20,878 bases of DNA from CBCXVS01 sp965178525 (lineage in GTDB: Bacteria; Tectomicrobia; Entotheonellia; Entotheonellales; Entotheonellaceae), in the NCBI GenBank assembly GCA_965178525.1, contig CBCXVS010000119.1:1-20878 (forward strand), given 5' to 3'. The notes under the pieces were generated by a model. That model was given only the letters and a program-made list of their open reading frames with translations. It did not search any database and had not been told where the DNA came from. Each line of letters begins with the position of its first letter. Positions within the stretch are counted from its first letter, which is position 1. The position numbers and the translations under genes are program-made. Positions 1 through 7,529 of this stretch are shown here, piece by piece.

Positions 1-22
1 ATCACTTCGATGTGCTCGAATC

Positions 23-709
23 ATGCCTCGACGTCCCCGATCAGATGTCAGAACTTATGACTCAGGAGAAGCCAAAGTCCAAGCTGCTTTTCTGCAGGCG
101 ATGCAAGAACGCGAGGTCACCCTGAGTACCGAAACCTTCCGCCTCTTCGACCCCTTTATTGTGTTGGCGACACAAAATCCGATCGAAGAAGATGGGACTT
201 ATCCGTTGCCGGAAGCGCAACTCGACCGCTTCTTGTTTAAACTACTCGTCGATTACCCGGACGAGGCTGAGGAACTCCGCATGCTCGATACGCCCGCCCT
301 CGATCGGCGTGACCCGCTGCAAGACTTGCAGGTTGTGATGTTGCCTGCCGACCTCGTGGCCCTCCGAGAACAGATTAAAGACGCCATCTACGTCAGTGAG
401 CAGATCAAACAGTATATTGTGGCGATTGCGCGCGCGACGCGATGTCCCGAGCGGGTGCCGGGGTTGCAGGATCTGCGCGGGCAGATTCGCCTGGGGGCGT
501 CGCCACGCGGCGGCACCATGAATTTGCGCAAAGCGTGTCGCGTGCGGGCGTTTCTCGATGACCGCACCTACGTCTTGCCCGACGATGTCAAGGCCCTCGC
601 CCCGGATGTGTTGCGGCACCGGATCATTCTCGACATGCTGGCCGAACGCGAGGGCGTGGCGACCGACGACGTGATCTCCTTGGTTCTGGAGAAGGTCGAA
701 ATCCCGTGA
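23..709 (+). CDS. MoxR-family AAA+ ATPase, N-terminal half missing
   Basis: The C-terminal part of a MoxR ATPase, a chaperone-like AAA+ protein that usually acts with DUF58 and VWA proteins encoded next to it. Homology starts abruptly at base ~71 (AKVQAAFLQAMQEREVTL) and continues through the sensor-1 strand LATQNPIEEDGTYPLPEAQL and the family's helical C-terminal domain (LGASPRGGTMNL, DDVKALAPDVLRHRI). Walker A and the Walker B/DEINRAP segment that should precede AKVQ are absent. Bases 1-70 stay open in this frame to the window edge but resemble nothing in MoxR. About 212 family residues remain of a usual ~310-330, so it cannot bind ATP as drawn. The stop overlaps the next start (GTGA). The cause may be a rearrangement, an insertion just upstream, or an assembly join. 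The family call is firm; an active protein is unlikely. Confidence 0.85.
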   Translation: MPRRPRSDVRTYDSGEAKVQAAFLQAMQEREVTLSTETFRLFDPFIVLATQNPIEEDGTYPLPEAQLDRFLFKLLVDYPDEAEELRMLDTPALDRRDPLQDLQVVMLPADLVALREQIKDAIYVSEQIKQYIVAIARATRCPERVPGLQDLRGQIRLGASPRGGTMNLRKACRVRAFLDDRTYVLPDDVKALAPDVLRHRIILDMLAEREGVATDDVISLVLEKVEIP

Positions 710-951
710 TCGATGCTATTCTCCAACGTGTCTGCTATATCCCGTACCGTACCCGCTGGTTGGCCCATCACCAGCGGCTGGGACAGCGCCCGAGCCGGCT
801 GCGCGGAGGCGGCTTGGAGTTTGATCAGATCAAAGAATATCAGGCCGGAGAGGGAATTCGCCGCATCAATTGGGCGGCCACGGCGCGGCGCGGCAACGCC
901 TCGCTCCTGGTCAACACGTATGATGAAGAGTTTGATCGTCTTTGGGGATGA
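706..951 (+). CDS. DUF58 protein, truncated to the N-terminal ~75 residues
   Basis: Starts at a GTG overlapping the MoxR stop, the usual translational coupling in MoxR/DUF58 operons. The piece contains the hallmark DUF58 segment RGGGLEFDQIKEYQAGEGIR followed by RINWAATARRG and ends NTYDEEFDRLWG before a TGA at 949-951. Family members are roughly 290-440 residues and continue into a VWA-like fold; only 81 residues exist here. From about base 932 the DNA matches a different gene (a VWA protein) in another frame, so a deletion has joined the 5' part of DUF58 to the 3' part of the next gene. The product is very probably non-functional. DUF58 identification is confident from the GLEF...YQ.G...R.I.W..TAR pattern. 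Confidence 0.8.
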   Translation: MIDAILQRVCYIPYRTRWLAHHQRLGQRPSRLRGGGLEFDQIKEYQAGEGIRRINWAATARRGNASLLVNTYDEEFDRLWG

Positions 952-1432
952 TGCCTTCGGCGTCTGGCCGCTCAGTGTCGATAGCGCCGTGCTGCAACAG
1001 CGTCTAGAGCGTTTGCACACCCTACTGCCGCCTGCACTCCGCGGCACCCATGTCGCCAAGGCGTTGACGCGCTCCCTCGATCATTTTGCCGAAATGGAGC
1101 AGGCCGACAGTAAAATTCTGCTGGTGCTGACCGATGGGCTCGATTCGATCGAGCCGGCGGTGGCTGAACAACTGGTGCAGCGGCTCACACACAGCCGTAT
1201 CAAACTCTATGTCCTGGGCATGCAGCTGAATGAGAGCACAAGCATCGTGAAGCTCGCCCGCCGCGTGGAAGGGGGCTATTTCAATATCAATAATGCCGAT
1301 GAACTGGCGCAGGCGCTGCGGGCGATTGACCAGCAGGAGCGGTCCGATCTGTATCCCTATTTGGTCTTGCCCGCCGTGGGGTTGCTCCTGATAAGCACGG
1401 TATGCCGGTCGACTTGGGTGTGGGAAGTATGA
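932..1432 (+). pseudogene. VWA-domain (BatA-like) protein, C-terminal fragment
   Basis: Translated in the frame running through LIVFGDDAFGVWPLSVD, this is the distal part of a von Willebrand factor A domain: a VFGDDAF strand, then ILLVLTDGLDS with the late MIDAS aspartate, a Rossmann-type strand (IKLYVLGMQLNE), and a C-terminal hydrophobic segment (YPYLVLPAVGLLLISTV) typical of Bat-like membrane VWA proteins. The N-terminal membrane segments and the DxSxS part of the MIDAS are missing. The fragment has no ribosome binding site; ATGs at 920 and 923 are in frame but lie within the DUF58 remnant. It appears to be the 3' end of a gene whose 5' part was deleted together with the 3' part of DUF58. 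The TPR gene starts 13 bases after its stop. Confidence 0.75.
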
Positions 1433-1445
1433 AGGGAGTATCCGT

Positions 1446-1931
1446 ATGAGAAGCCGATGCACGAGGAACATGGTCTATAGTGTCTTATTGTGTCTGGGCG
1501 TTGCCTGCCTAGCCTTGGCGTACCAGCAACACCACTATATGCACCTCATTGCCGCCGGCAACCAGGCCGTGCAAGAAAAACGGTTTGATACACAGGACTA
1601 TGACCAAGCGAGCCGCTATTGGTTTGCCCGCGAGGATATTCTGCTGGCCAATCAAGGTGTCTTGGCGTACCGGGCGGAAAATTTTCCCCGCGCCGCCGAC
1701 TTGTTTCGACAGGTTTCTCAAACGGCTCAAAATCCGATGGTAGAAGGACAAGCCTTATACAATCTCGGACGGATTTTTCTGGAGCTGAAAGAGGTGGAAC
1801 GTGCCGCCGACTTCTTTAAAGCCGCGCTGCGGCTCGATCCAAACGACCGAGAGGCCAAATTCAATTTGGAGCGCTTGTATCACTTTGTGTTATTGAAAGA
1901 AGGCACGCACAGTGAGGCATCTCTAGACTAG
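1446..1931 (+). CDS. Membrane-anchored TPR protein (BatC-like), probably ended early by an amber codon
   Basis: A 161-residue protein with an N-terminal hydrophobic segment (about residues 9-25, MVYSVLLCLGVACLALAY) and tetratricopeptide-like helices: NQGVLAYRAENFPRAADLFR, GQALYNLGRIFLELKEVERA and AADFFKAALRLDPNDREAKF. Such TPR proteins sit between or beside VWA genes in Bat/aerotolerance operons and probably scaffold the membrane VWA proteins. A GAAGGGAG ribosome site precedes the ATG by about 7 bases. It ends at TAG 1929-1931, but the same frame stays open for 26 more codons, rich in Gly, Pro, Glu, Asn and Asp, and then stops at TAA 2010-2012, four bases before the next gene's ATG. That layout suggests the native C-terminus lay at 2012 and the TAG is a later mutation (for example CAG to TAG). 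The TPR core is unaffected. Confidence 0.75.
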   Translation: MRSRCTRNMVYSVLLCLGVACLALAYQQHHYMHLIAAGNQAVQEKRFDTQDYDQASRYWFAREDILLANQGVLAYRAENFPRAADLFRQVSQTAQNPMVEGQALYNLGRIFLELKEVERAADFFKAALRLDPNDREAKFNLERLYHFVLLKEGTHSEASLD

Positions 1932-2016
1932 GCCCCCGGTACCGGTGAGGAAGCGAATGAGAACCCCGGAACCGACGGGCAGGGACGGGGCAAACCCAAA
2001 TCGGACATTTAACCCC

Positions 2017-2997
2017 ATGCGTTTTGCTCAACCCCTCGCGTTATGGCTGCTCCTTCTGCTGCCAGGCATCGCTGCCCTGTTGTACTACGGCCAACAGCGT
2101 CGCCTGGCGTTTTTGCAACGCTTTGGCGATCTGGCCCTACTGTGGCAAAGCCCCTCCCGTTGCCCATGGCTGCACAAAGAGTGGCTGATCGGCATGCTCA
2201 TTCTCGTTCCGTTTGTTTGCGCCATGCTGGCCCTCGGCGACCCCCGGTACCCGCTGGGTCCCTCGTATCTCCGCGCCGGCTCCCTTGACGTGGTCATGGT
2301 GCTCGACGTCTCGAAAAGTATGGCCGCAGAAGACTATGGCTCTGGCTCCCGCCTGGACAAAGCCCGACAGATCGCCCGCCATCTGCTCACGGAGCTCCGT
2401 GGCAACCGCGTCGGCATCGTGACCTACGCCGGTGTCAGTTTTCGCCAAGCGGATTTAACCGATGATCTTGATGCCCTGGACTTCATCCTGCAACACTGGA
2501 TCAAAGTTGAATCCGTCAGTGTCGGCGGATCGAATTTGCCACAGGCGATTGAAACCGGCCTGGAGCTTTTTGCCAGCGAGACCGCGCACGAAAAGCTGAT
2601 GCTCCTGTTTTCCGATGGCGGCACCGAGCAGGGCAAGCTCCCCGCTGCCCTGGCCCAAGCGGCCCACCATGGGGTTAGGATTGTAGCGATGGGGCTGGGC
2701 AAGGAGCAACCGTCCCGGATTCCGCTGTACGATGCGCAGAGAAAATTTCAAGGCTACTTGAAGATCGATGAGCAGGTGGTGACCTCTCGCTTGGATGAGG
2801 AGGTCCTGAGGCATCTAGCCGACGCGACGCGTGGAACCTATGTCCGCATCAGATCCGGGCGGGAATGGGTTGATGTGCTGGGACGTCCGGATGTGGCGGG
2901 TATGATGTTCGTGCAGGAGGAGCAGAAGATTTTTCAGCCGTTTTTCTTGGTCGCTTTGCTGGGCTTTGCGGCGCAAACGCTGGTGACCCGCTTGTAG
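2017..2997 (+). CDS. VWA-domain membrane protein (BatA/BatB-like)
   Basis: A 326-residue membrane VWA protein that looks intact. Two N-terminal transmembrane segments (about residues 8-24 and 57-73) are followed by a VWA domain with a MIDAS metal site: DVSKS at 97-101, Ser172 in GGSNL where the family often has Thr, and Asp200 in LLFSDGG. A C-terminal transmembrane segment (FFLVALLGFAAQTLV) closes the protein. Upstream in-frame starts exist (GTG 1945, ATG 1957), but the ATG at 2017 is preferred. The protein then begins directly with the usual MRFAQPLALWLLLL membrane start, and the upstream bases fit better as the tail of the TPR gene. Bat-like proteins are linked to MoxR-dependent envelope or stress functions, but the biochemical role is poorly defined. 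No BatD-like gene follows in the window. Confidence 0.85.
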   Translation: MRFAQPLALWLLLLLPGIAALLYYGQQRRLAFLQRFGDLALLWQSPSRCPWLHKEWLIGMLILVPFVCAMLALGDPRYPLGPSYLRAGSLDVVMVLDVSKSMAAEDYGSGSRLDKARQIARHLLTELRGNRVGIVTYAGVSFRQADLTDDLDALDFILQHWIKVESVSVGGSNLPQAIETGLELFASETAHEKLMLLFSDGGTEQGKLPAALAQAAHHGVRIVAMGLGKEQPSRIPLYDAQRKFQGYLKIDEQVVTSRLDEEVLRHLADATRGTYVRIRSGREWVDVLGRPDVAGMMFVQEEQKIFQPFFLVALLGFAAQTLVTRL

Positions 2998-3042
2998 GAT
3001 AAAAATCGACTCCATCCCCGTTTGACTATTGTTGCTTCCGTC

Positions 3043-3387
3043 TTACGCACTGGAAGGGCGATTGACCCGTAGCAACTGGTCCTTGAGGATTGGGATACGA
3101 CGGAGCCCGTCATGTATGCGATCGGCCAAAGCAGACACATCATGGTCACGTGTGCAGACGATGATACCTTCGTGAGATGACACCTGAGAGTGAAGTCGGA
3201 TAAAGTCCCGTCGATTGAACGTCAAGAGGGCTCGACCTTCAGCAATAGCGAAAGCTAAGACATCTTTGTCGGCGATTCTCTGGTTCGCCTGCCCTGCCTC
3301 TTGAGCGGTCAGCACCTCGTGCCCTAACTGACGCAGTCGTACGACAACCGGATAACTGAAATCCTCGTCCGCATACAGCTTGGCCAT
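3043..3387 (-). CDS. DUF5615 PIN-like protein, probable toxin of a DUF433/DUF5615 pair
   Basis: A 114-residue protein of the DUF5615 family, a minimal PIN-like nuclease fold. Acidic residues cluster where the family's active site is expected: D7/E8/D9 after the first strand (LYADEDFSYPVVVRLRQLGH), D40 and D42 (RIADKDVLAFA), and D61 in the signature LLTFNRRDFIRLH. It starts three bases after the stop of the DUF433 gene, so the two are co-transcribed. Such pairs are predicted type II toxin-antitoxin modules in which the PIN-like partner would cleave RNA; this is inferred from family and arrangement. No frameshift or stop is seen. It converges with the VWA gene, with 45 bases between the stops and no clear terminator. 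Confidence 0.85.
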   Translation of the reverse strand: MAKLYADEDFSYPVVVRLRQLGHEVLTAQEAGQANQRIADKDVLAFAIAEGRALLTFNRRDFIRLHSQVSSHEGIIVCTRDHDVSALADRIHDGLRRIPILKDQLLRVNRPSSA

Positions 3388-3390
3388 CGG

Positions 3391-3645
3391 CTAGGCTTCC
3401 TCGTCCTCCGTAATGGCTCGGTCGATCTCGTCACGATGGTTAACATAATAATCCCAGGCAGCATACAAATCCGCCAGCGTCAAATCGGGATGGTGCTCGA
3501 GGATGCGAGCATCGGTTAACCCCTGTTGTTTCCATACAACCAGCCCAGACACCGTATGCCGTGTGTTACGTATGCAGGGCTCACCGCCACACACACCGGT
3601 TGATTTTTGGATCCAGCTTTTCTTTGCAGTCTCTTTGGTTGACAC
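3391..3645 (-). CDS. DUF433 protein, probable antitoxin
   Basis: An 84-residue DUF433 protein with the family signature GVCGGEPCIRNTRHTVSGLV, followed by helices resembling a small winged-helix fold (GLTDARILEHHPDLTLADLY) and an acidic C-terminus (DEIDRAITEDEEA). The GTG at 3645 is chosen because a GGAG lies seven bases upstream. A longer frame back to 3726 would overlap the end of the aspartate dehydrogenase gene and add an unrelated Ser/Arg-rich leader. Members of this family are usually encoded just upstream of DUF5615 genes and are thought to bind DNA and neutralise the partner. The short spacing to the toxin gene supports that role. Confidence 0.85.
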   Translation of the reverse strand: MSTKETAKKSWIQKSTGVCGGEPCIRNTRHTVSGLVVWKQQGLTDARILEHHPDLTLADLYAAWDYYVNHRDEIDRAITEDEEA

Positions 3646-3682
3646 GACGCGTCTCCGTTTGGCTGAGCTACAAGCTGACGAC

Positions 3683-4495
3683 TTATCCACAACGGACAGC
3701 ACCGACGATCTCCTTGAGCATGGCAATAGCCGACAGATAGGAGAGTTTGCCCGTGCGGGGATTGGTCTCGGAGAGAACGTTCTCGATGTGGGCCGTCATG
3801 CGGCCGAATTCGCCAATGACTTCGATATCGTGCATATTGCGTGTACTTCCTGGCACAGCGAAGATGCGAATACGCGTGCGATCGGGACCGATGCCGGCCA
3901 AGCTAAGGGCCGCGGAGACATTGACGTTGGCCGGAAAGCCCTTACATGCCTCACGGGCGCTCCCCTCAAAGATGAGGGTCTCCTCGGTCAGCGCGAACAC
4001 ATCAATACCCCGCTCCTCGACATACGGCGCGCCTGCGAGCCCCTTGGGCGGCTTTCGCGTGGTAATCGTCACCGCGTCCACCTGGCCCACGCATGCGCCC
4101 TTGACCCCATCGAGCCCGGCGATTGCCCCCGAGGGGATGTAGATTTTGCAGCCCTGGCGCGCCGCCAGGCCGGCCCATTCCGGATAGTCCAGCAAGCCGC
4201 CGACGCTGAGGACCATGAGATCTTTCCCCGCTTCGAGAGTCAGCGGCGCAATTGTGGCCAACGCCGCTTGCGTTGCCGTTTCGATGACCAGATCGGACGC
4301 CGTAATGAGCGCCGGCAAGGCCACGACCTGTGGCGGCTGGCGCAATGTCGCAGCAAACGCCCGTGCCCGATCCATATTGCGACTTTGCACCGCCGTTAAC
4401 TGCGCTGCTACTTCCCCCGAATCGAGGGCATGCGCAATCGCACGACCGATTGTCCCCAGCCCCACAATCCCCACGCAAAGCGCCGCCTGGCTCAT
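3683..4495 (-). CDS. L-aspartate dehydrogenase-like NAD(P)-dependent oxidoreductase
   Basis: A 270-residue protein of the aspartate dehydrogenase (DUF108/NadX) family, which converts L-aspartate to iminoaspartate with NAD(P)+ or runs in reverse. An N-terminal Rossmann fold with GLGTIG at residues 12-17 is followed by the family's substrate domain, with SVGGLLDYPEWAGLAARQGC, YIPSGAIAGLDGVKGA, NVNVSAALSLAGIG, the NMHDIEV segment with its conserved-type His, and the closing NPRTGKLSYLSAIAML. Length matches the family. No nadA or nadB neighbour is present, so a role in NAD synthesis is not supported by context. It follows the TPP enzyme on the same strand with an 80-base spacer holding a heptamer array, so the two may form a catabolic pair. 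Substrate is uncertain; family is confident. Confidence 0.82.
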   Translation of the reverse strand: MSQAALCVGIVGLGTIGRAIAHALDSGEVAAQLTAVQSRNMDRARAFAATLRQPPQVVALPALITASDLVIETATQAALATIAPLTLEAGKDLMVLSVGGLLDYPEWAGLAARQGCKIYIPSGAIAGLDGVKGACVGQVDAVTITTRKPPKGLAGAPYVEERGIDVFALTEETLIFEGSAREACKGFPANVNVSAALSLAGIGPDRTRIRIFAVPGSTRNMHDIEVIGEFGRMTAHIENVLSETNPRTGKLSYLSAIAMLKEIVGAVRCG

Positions 4496-4542
4496 GGTCT
4501 ATCCTGTCTTTTCTTCATCTTCTCTTATCTTCCCCTGTTTTC

Positions 4543-4573
4543 GCTAAGAGCTAAGAGCTAAGAGCTAAGAGCT
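4543..4573. repeat. 7-nt tandem repeat (GCTAAGA, 4.4 copies)
   Basis: Four exact GCTAAGA units at 4543-4549, 4550-4556, 4557-4563 and 4564-4570, plus a partial GCT. It begins 3 bases beyond the TPP gene's stop in the spacer before the aspartate dehydrogenase start. It is one of five arrays in this window sharing a strict 7-base period and an AGCT-like core. Confidence 0.9.
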
Positions 4574-4575
4574 TT

Positions 4576-6165
4576 TTACGCATACCCTTCCGGATCGATA
4601 CAGGCATCGATCACCCAGGATTCTCCGGAGTCGACCGCCTGTTGCAGGGCCTGTGCCATGGCCTTTTCCTTTGTCACCTGCACCGCATGAAAGCCAAAAC
4701 CCTGGGCCACCTGCACATAATCCACTGGCGCGAATTGCGATCCGAGGACCTTGTAGCGCTGCCGTTCTTGCTTGATCTTGATGAGATTCAAATATCCATC
4801 GTTAAAGATCACCACAATGAGCGGCACACCCTCACGCCGGGCGGTCTCCAGCTCCGAGACGCGCATGAGAAATCCCCCATCGCCGGTGAGCGCCACCACC
4901 GGCTGCTTGGGACGCACCAATTTGGCCGCAATGGCAATAGGAATCGCCACCCCCATGGTCCCGAGGCCCGACGAGGTCAAGTAGCTCAGCGGTTCATAAC
5001 ACGCCCAGATGCGGCTGGCGTAGACCTTATGCTGGCCGGCATCGGCGGTGAGAATCGTCTCCGCCGGTAGCGCCTCGCGCATGATACGGATGGCGGCGAG
5101 CGGCGACAGGCGCTCACCCGACGCGGTTTCTGCAGGCCGCTGGCGCTGGCGAAACGCCGCGATAGCCGCCTGCTGCCAGCCATTGCCGGCTTGCAGCAGT
5201 GGCGTCAATGCCGCTAATGACGCGCCGATATCGCCCACCAACTCCTGCGTGGGCGCAAACAGGCCATCGAGGTGTGGGACGGTATCGATGTTGACCACCC
5301 GCTGCTGATACGGCCAGCGCCCCGGCTCGAAGAGCTCGACCACATCCAGACCGATTGTGACGATGAGATCGCTCTGCGCCATCAGGTCGTGATTGGCCTC
5401 GGAGCCCATCAACGTCCCGCCGCACCAGGGATGCTGATCGCTAATCGATCCCTTGGCCGAGATCGCCGCTAAAACCGGCGCCTGTAGCGTGTCGACCAAG
5501 TGTTGTAGAGACGCTTCGCAACGGCCGCGATTAATCCCCAGGCCGGCGACGAGGATCGGCCGTTCCGCTGCGTTAAGGGTGGCGGCCAGTGCCTCCAGGG
5601 CGGGACTCGACGGACTCGCCGCGCCGTGCCAGGACTGCGTCGGTATTGGCTCCGGCAGCCCGGCCGCTTCATGTTGCATGACATCGTCCGGCAGATCGAG
5701 ATGCACCGGACCCGGCCGGCCCTCCATGGCCAACTGCAGCGCCCGGCACGTTGAGCGCTCTACCGAGTCGTCCGCAATCGGGAACGTGCCTTTGGTGATC
5801 GGCCGATACAGCCCTTCTTGATCGACGCGTTGACGCGGCAGGTGCCGATAGACGGCGTCCGGATATTGATCCGTGAACAAGAGCATGGGGGCGCGTTCGA
5901 GCTGCGCGTGCGCCACGCCGTTCACGGCATTCGTGGCGCCGGGGCCGACCCCAGTCTGACAGACGCCCGGACGGTGTTGCAAGACGCCATACGTGGCCGC
6001 CATCACCGCCGCGGCGGCCTCGTTGTTACTCAAAACATAATGAATGCCTTGCTTGCGGGCCGCCTCGATCAGCTCCACTGAGGCCCGCGAACCCGGCATT
6101 CCGAAGATATATTCGATTCCTGTATCGGCCAACAGTTTGGCAACGACATCGGCATAGGTCACCAT
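4576..6165 (-). CDS. Thiamine-diphosphate-dependent enzyme, acetolactate synthase-like
   Basis: A 529-residue ThDP enzyme with the three-domain plan of acetolactate synthase and benzoylformate decarboxylase relatives. The N-terminal PYR domain has FGMPGSR (residues 21-27) and the cofactor-activating Glu49 in SNNEAAAAVMA. The central domain contains PILVAGLGINRGR. The C-terminal PP domain has the ThDP/Mg motif GDGGF (428-432) with Asn455 in FNDGYLNLIK. The reaction is decarboxylation or carboligation of a 2-oxo acid; which one cannot be told. It lacks the regulatory small subunit gene and other ilv genes that would suggest branched-chain amino acid synthesis. The start at 6165 has an AGGA about 8-9 bases upstream. 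It is probably the first gene of a unit with the aspartate-dehydrogenase-like gene, perhaps in breakdown of an amino- or keto-acid. Confidence 0.85.
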   Translation of the reverse strand: MVTYADVVAKLLADTGIEYIFGMPGSRASVELIEAARKQGIHYVLSNNEAAAAVMAATYGVLQHRPGVCQTGVGPGATNAVNGVAHAQLERAPMLLFTDQYPDAVYRHLPRQRVDQEGLYRPITKGTFPIADDSVERSTCRALQLAMEGRPGPVHLDLPDDVMQHEAAGLPEPIPTQSWHGAASPSSPALEALAATLNAAERPILVAGLGINRGRCEASLQHLVDTLQAPVLAAISAKGSISDQHPWCGGTLMGSEANHDLMAQSDLIVTIGLDVVELFEPGRWPYQQRVVNIDTVPHLDGLFAPTQELVGDIGASLAALTPLLQAGNGWQQAAIAAFRQRQRPAETASGERLSPLAAIRIMREALPAETILTADAGQHKVYASRIWACYEPLSYLTSSGLGTMGVAIPIAIAAKLVRPKQPVVALTGDGGFLMRVSELETARREGVPLIVVIFNDGYLNLIKIKQERQRYKVLGSQFAPVDYVQVAQGFGFHAVQVTKEKAMAQALQQAVDSGESWVIDACIDPEGYA

Positions 6166-6290
6166 GGCTGCGTCCTTTCACGTATCTATAACCTGCCTTT
6201 AGTGTAGGAAATAGGGGTATCGGGCGCCAGCGAAAAATGTGTTGTCGCGATACGCCGGAGCACAATGTACCTGTCGGCAAGGGGCTGGTA

Positions 6291-6299
6291 TGCTATAAT
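6291..6299 (+). promoter_or_regulatory. Extended -10 promoter of the aldolase gene
   Basis: TGCTATAAT is a perfect extended -10 (TGn plus TATAAT). The -35 position (CTGTCG, 6271-6276) is poor, as is common for extended -10 promoters. Transcription would start near 6306, giving an ~80-base leader before the ATG at 6386. Confidence 0.6.
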
Positions 6300-6385
6300 C
6301 CGCTTGGCCTTATGTCCGCTGTGAGGTATGTGTAGAGCAACCGACTTGTGATCCATTTGCATTGTGTGTTGAGGGAGAAAGCTAT

Positions 6386-7414
6386 ATGACCGCACATGAG
6401 CTGACTACCACCGCGTTGGCACTCGTGGCTGCAGGCAAGGGCATTCTCGCTGCTGACGAGAGCCCGCCGACCATTGCAAGACGCTTTAACAGCATCCATA
6501 TCGAGTCAACAGAAGAAAACCGCCGGGCATATCGTGATCTGCTCTTCACCACGGATGGGGTTGGCGAATTCATTAGTGGCGTCATTCTGTATGACGAAAC
6601 GCTCAGACAGAAGTCGCTCGATGGGATTCCCTTCACGGAAGTGTTGCAGAACCAGGGCATTATGCCGGGAATCAAAGTCGACAAGAGCGCCAAGCCGCTG
6701 CCATTTTGCCCTGGCGAAACGGTGACGGAGGGGCTCGATGGACTGCGGGAGCGCTTGAACGAATACCGGGACTTGGGAGCGCGTTTTGCCAAATGGCGGG
6801 CGGTGATTACCATTGGCGAGGGGATTCCGAGCCCTACGGCCATCCGCACGAATGCACAAGCTCTGGCGCGCTATGCCGCCCTGTCGCAGGAAGCTGGGCT
6901 GGTGCCGATTGTCGAGCCCGAAGTGCTCATGGATGGCGATCACTCGATCGATCGCTGCTATGAGGCGTCGTCGTCGTCGCTACGCGCTGTATTCGAGGAA
7001 TTGGCCGAACAGCGGGTAGCTTTCGAGGGGATGCTCTTGAAGCCCAATATGGTGCTGTCGGGGAAAGATTGTTCCGAGCAGGTCGGGGTCGAAGAAGTCG
7101 CCGAGAAAACCATCCAGTGTTTGCGCAATACGGTCCCCGCCTCGATGCCCGGTGTGGTATTTCTCTCGGGCGGCCAGAGTAGTGAGGACGCCAGCGCCCA
7201 CTTGAGTGCCATGAATGCGATGGATGCCCCTTGCCCTTGGCAGCTCAGCTTCTCGTTTGCTCGGGCGCTACAGGCGCCGGCGCTGACGATTTGGAAGGGT
7301 GCGGAGGCCAACGTCGGGGCGGCGCAGAAGGCGTTCTACCACCGGGCCAAGTGCAATGGCGCGGCTCGCTATGGCAAGTATAGCGAAGCAATAGAGCAGG
7401 AGCGGGGATACTGA
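6386..7414 (+). CDS. Class I fructose-bisphosphate aldolase
   Basis: A 342-residue class I (Schiff-base) aldolase that cleaves fructose 1,6-bisphosphate to dihydroxyacetone phosphate and glyceraldehyde 3-phosphate in glycolysis, or the reverse in gluconeogenesis. Catalytic Lys219 lies in FEGMLLKPNMVLSG. Other active-site motifs are GKGILAADES near the N-terminus, ARFAKWRAVI (Lys136) and IVEPEV (Glu177). The C-terminal TIWKG and a terminal Tyr (ERGY) match the flexible tail tyrosine of animal and plant enzymes. The ATG at 6386 follows GAGGGAGAAA; an in-frame ATG at 6362 has no such site. It is monocistronic, from its own extended -10 promoter to a hairpin shared with the convergent SOD gene. 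This eukaryote-like aldolase type occurs in a minority of bacteria. Confidence 0.95.
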   Translation: MTAHELTTTALALVAAGKGILAADESPPTIARRFNSIHIESTEENRRAYRDLLFTTDGVGEFISGVILYDETLRQKSLDGIPFTEVLQNQGIMPGIKVDKSAKPLPFCPGETVTEGLDGLRERLNEYRDLGARFAKWRAVITIGEGIPSPTAIRTNAQALARYAALSQEAGLVPIVEPEVLMDGDHSIDRCYEASSSSLRAVFEELAEQRVAFEGMLLKPNMVLSGKDCSEQVGVEEVAEKTIQCLRNTVPASMPGVVFLSGGQSSEDASAHLSAMNAMDAPCPWQLSFSFARALQAPALTIWKGAEANVGAAQKAFYHRAKCNGAARYGKYSEAIEQERGY

Positions 7415-7458
7415 TCCGGTCTCTGCCATCGAGACGGTGCACGAGGTGCACGCTGCAA

Positions 7459-7493
7459 AACGGGCCGGCAACCTCAATGGCTACCGGCCCGTT
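7459..7493. terminator. Shared hairpin terminator between aldolase and SOD genes
   Basis: A perfect 10-bp stem (AACGGGCCGG at 7459-7468 with CCGGCCCGTT at 7484-7493) and a 15-base loop lie between convergent genes. On the - strand the stem runs into TTTT, so it fits best as the SOD terminator; on the + strand the T tract is weak. Confidence 0.7.
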
Positions 7494-7529
7494 ATCATTG
7501 TAAGCCAGCGCTATCCGTCGCGGATACCG

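Noticed and set aside
3503..4399. A 298-codon + strand open frame opposite the aspartate dehydrogenase gene
   Set aside because: It is a shadow of a well-supported gene in G+C-rich DNA, with no family motif, no ribosome site and an implausible composition.
4543..4573. CRISPR array
   Set aside because: Units are 7 bases with no spacers and no cas genes are present; this is a simple tandem repeat.
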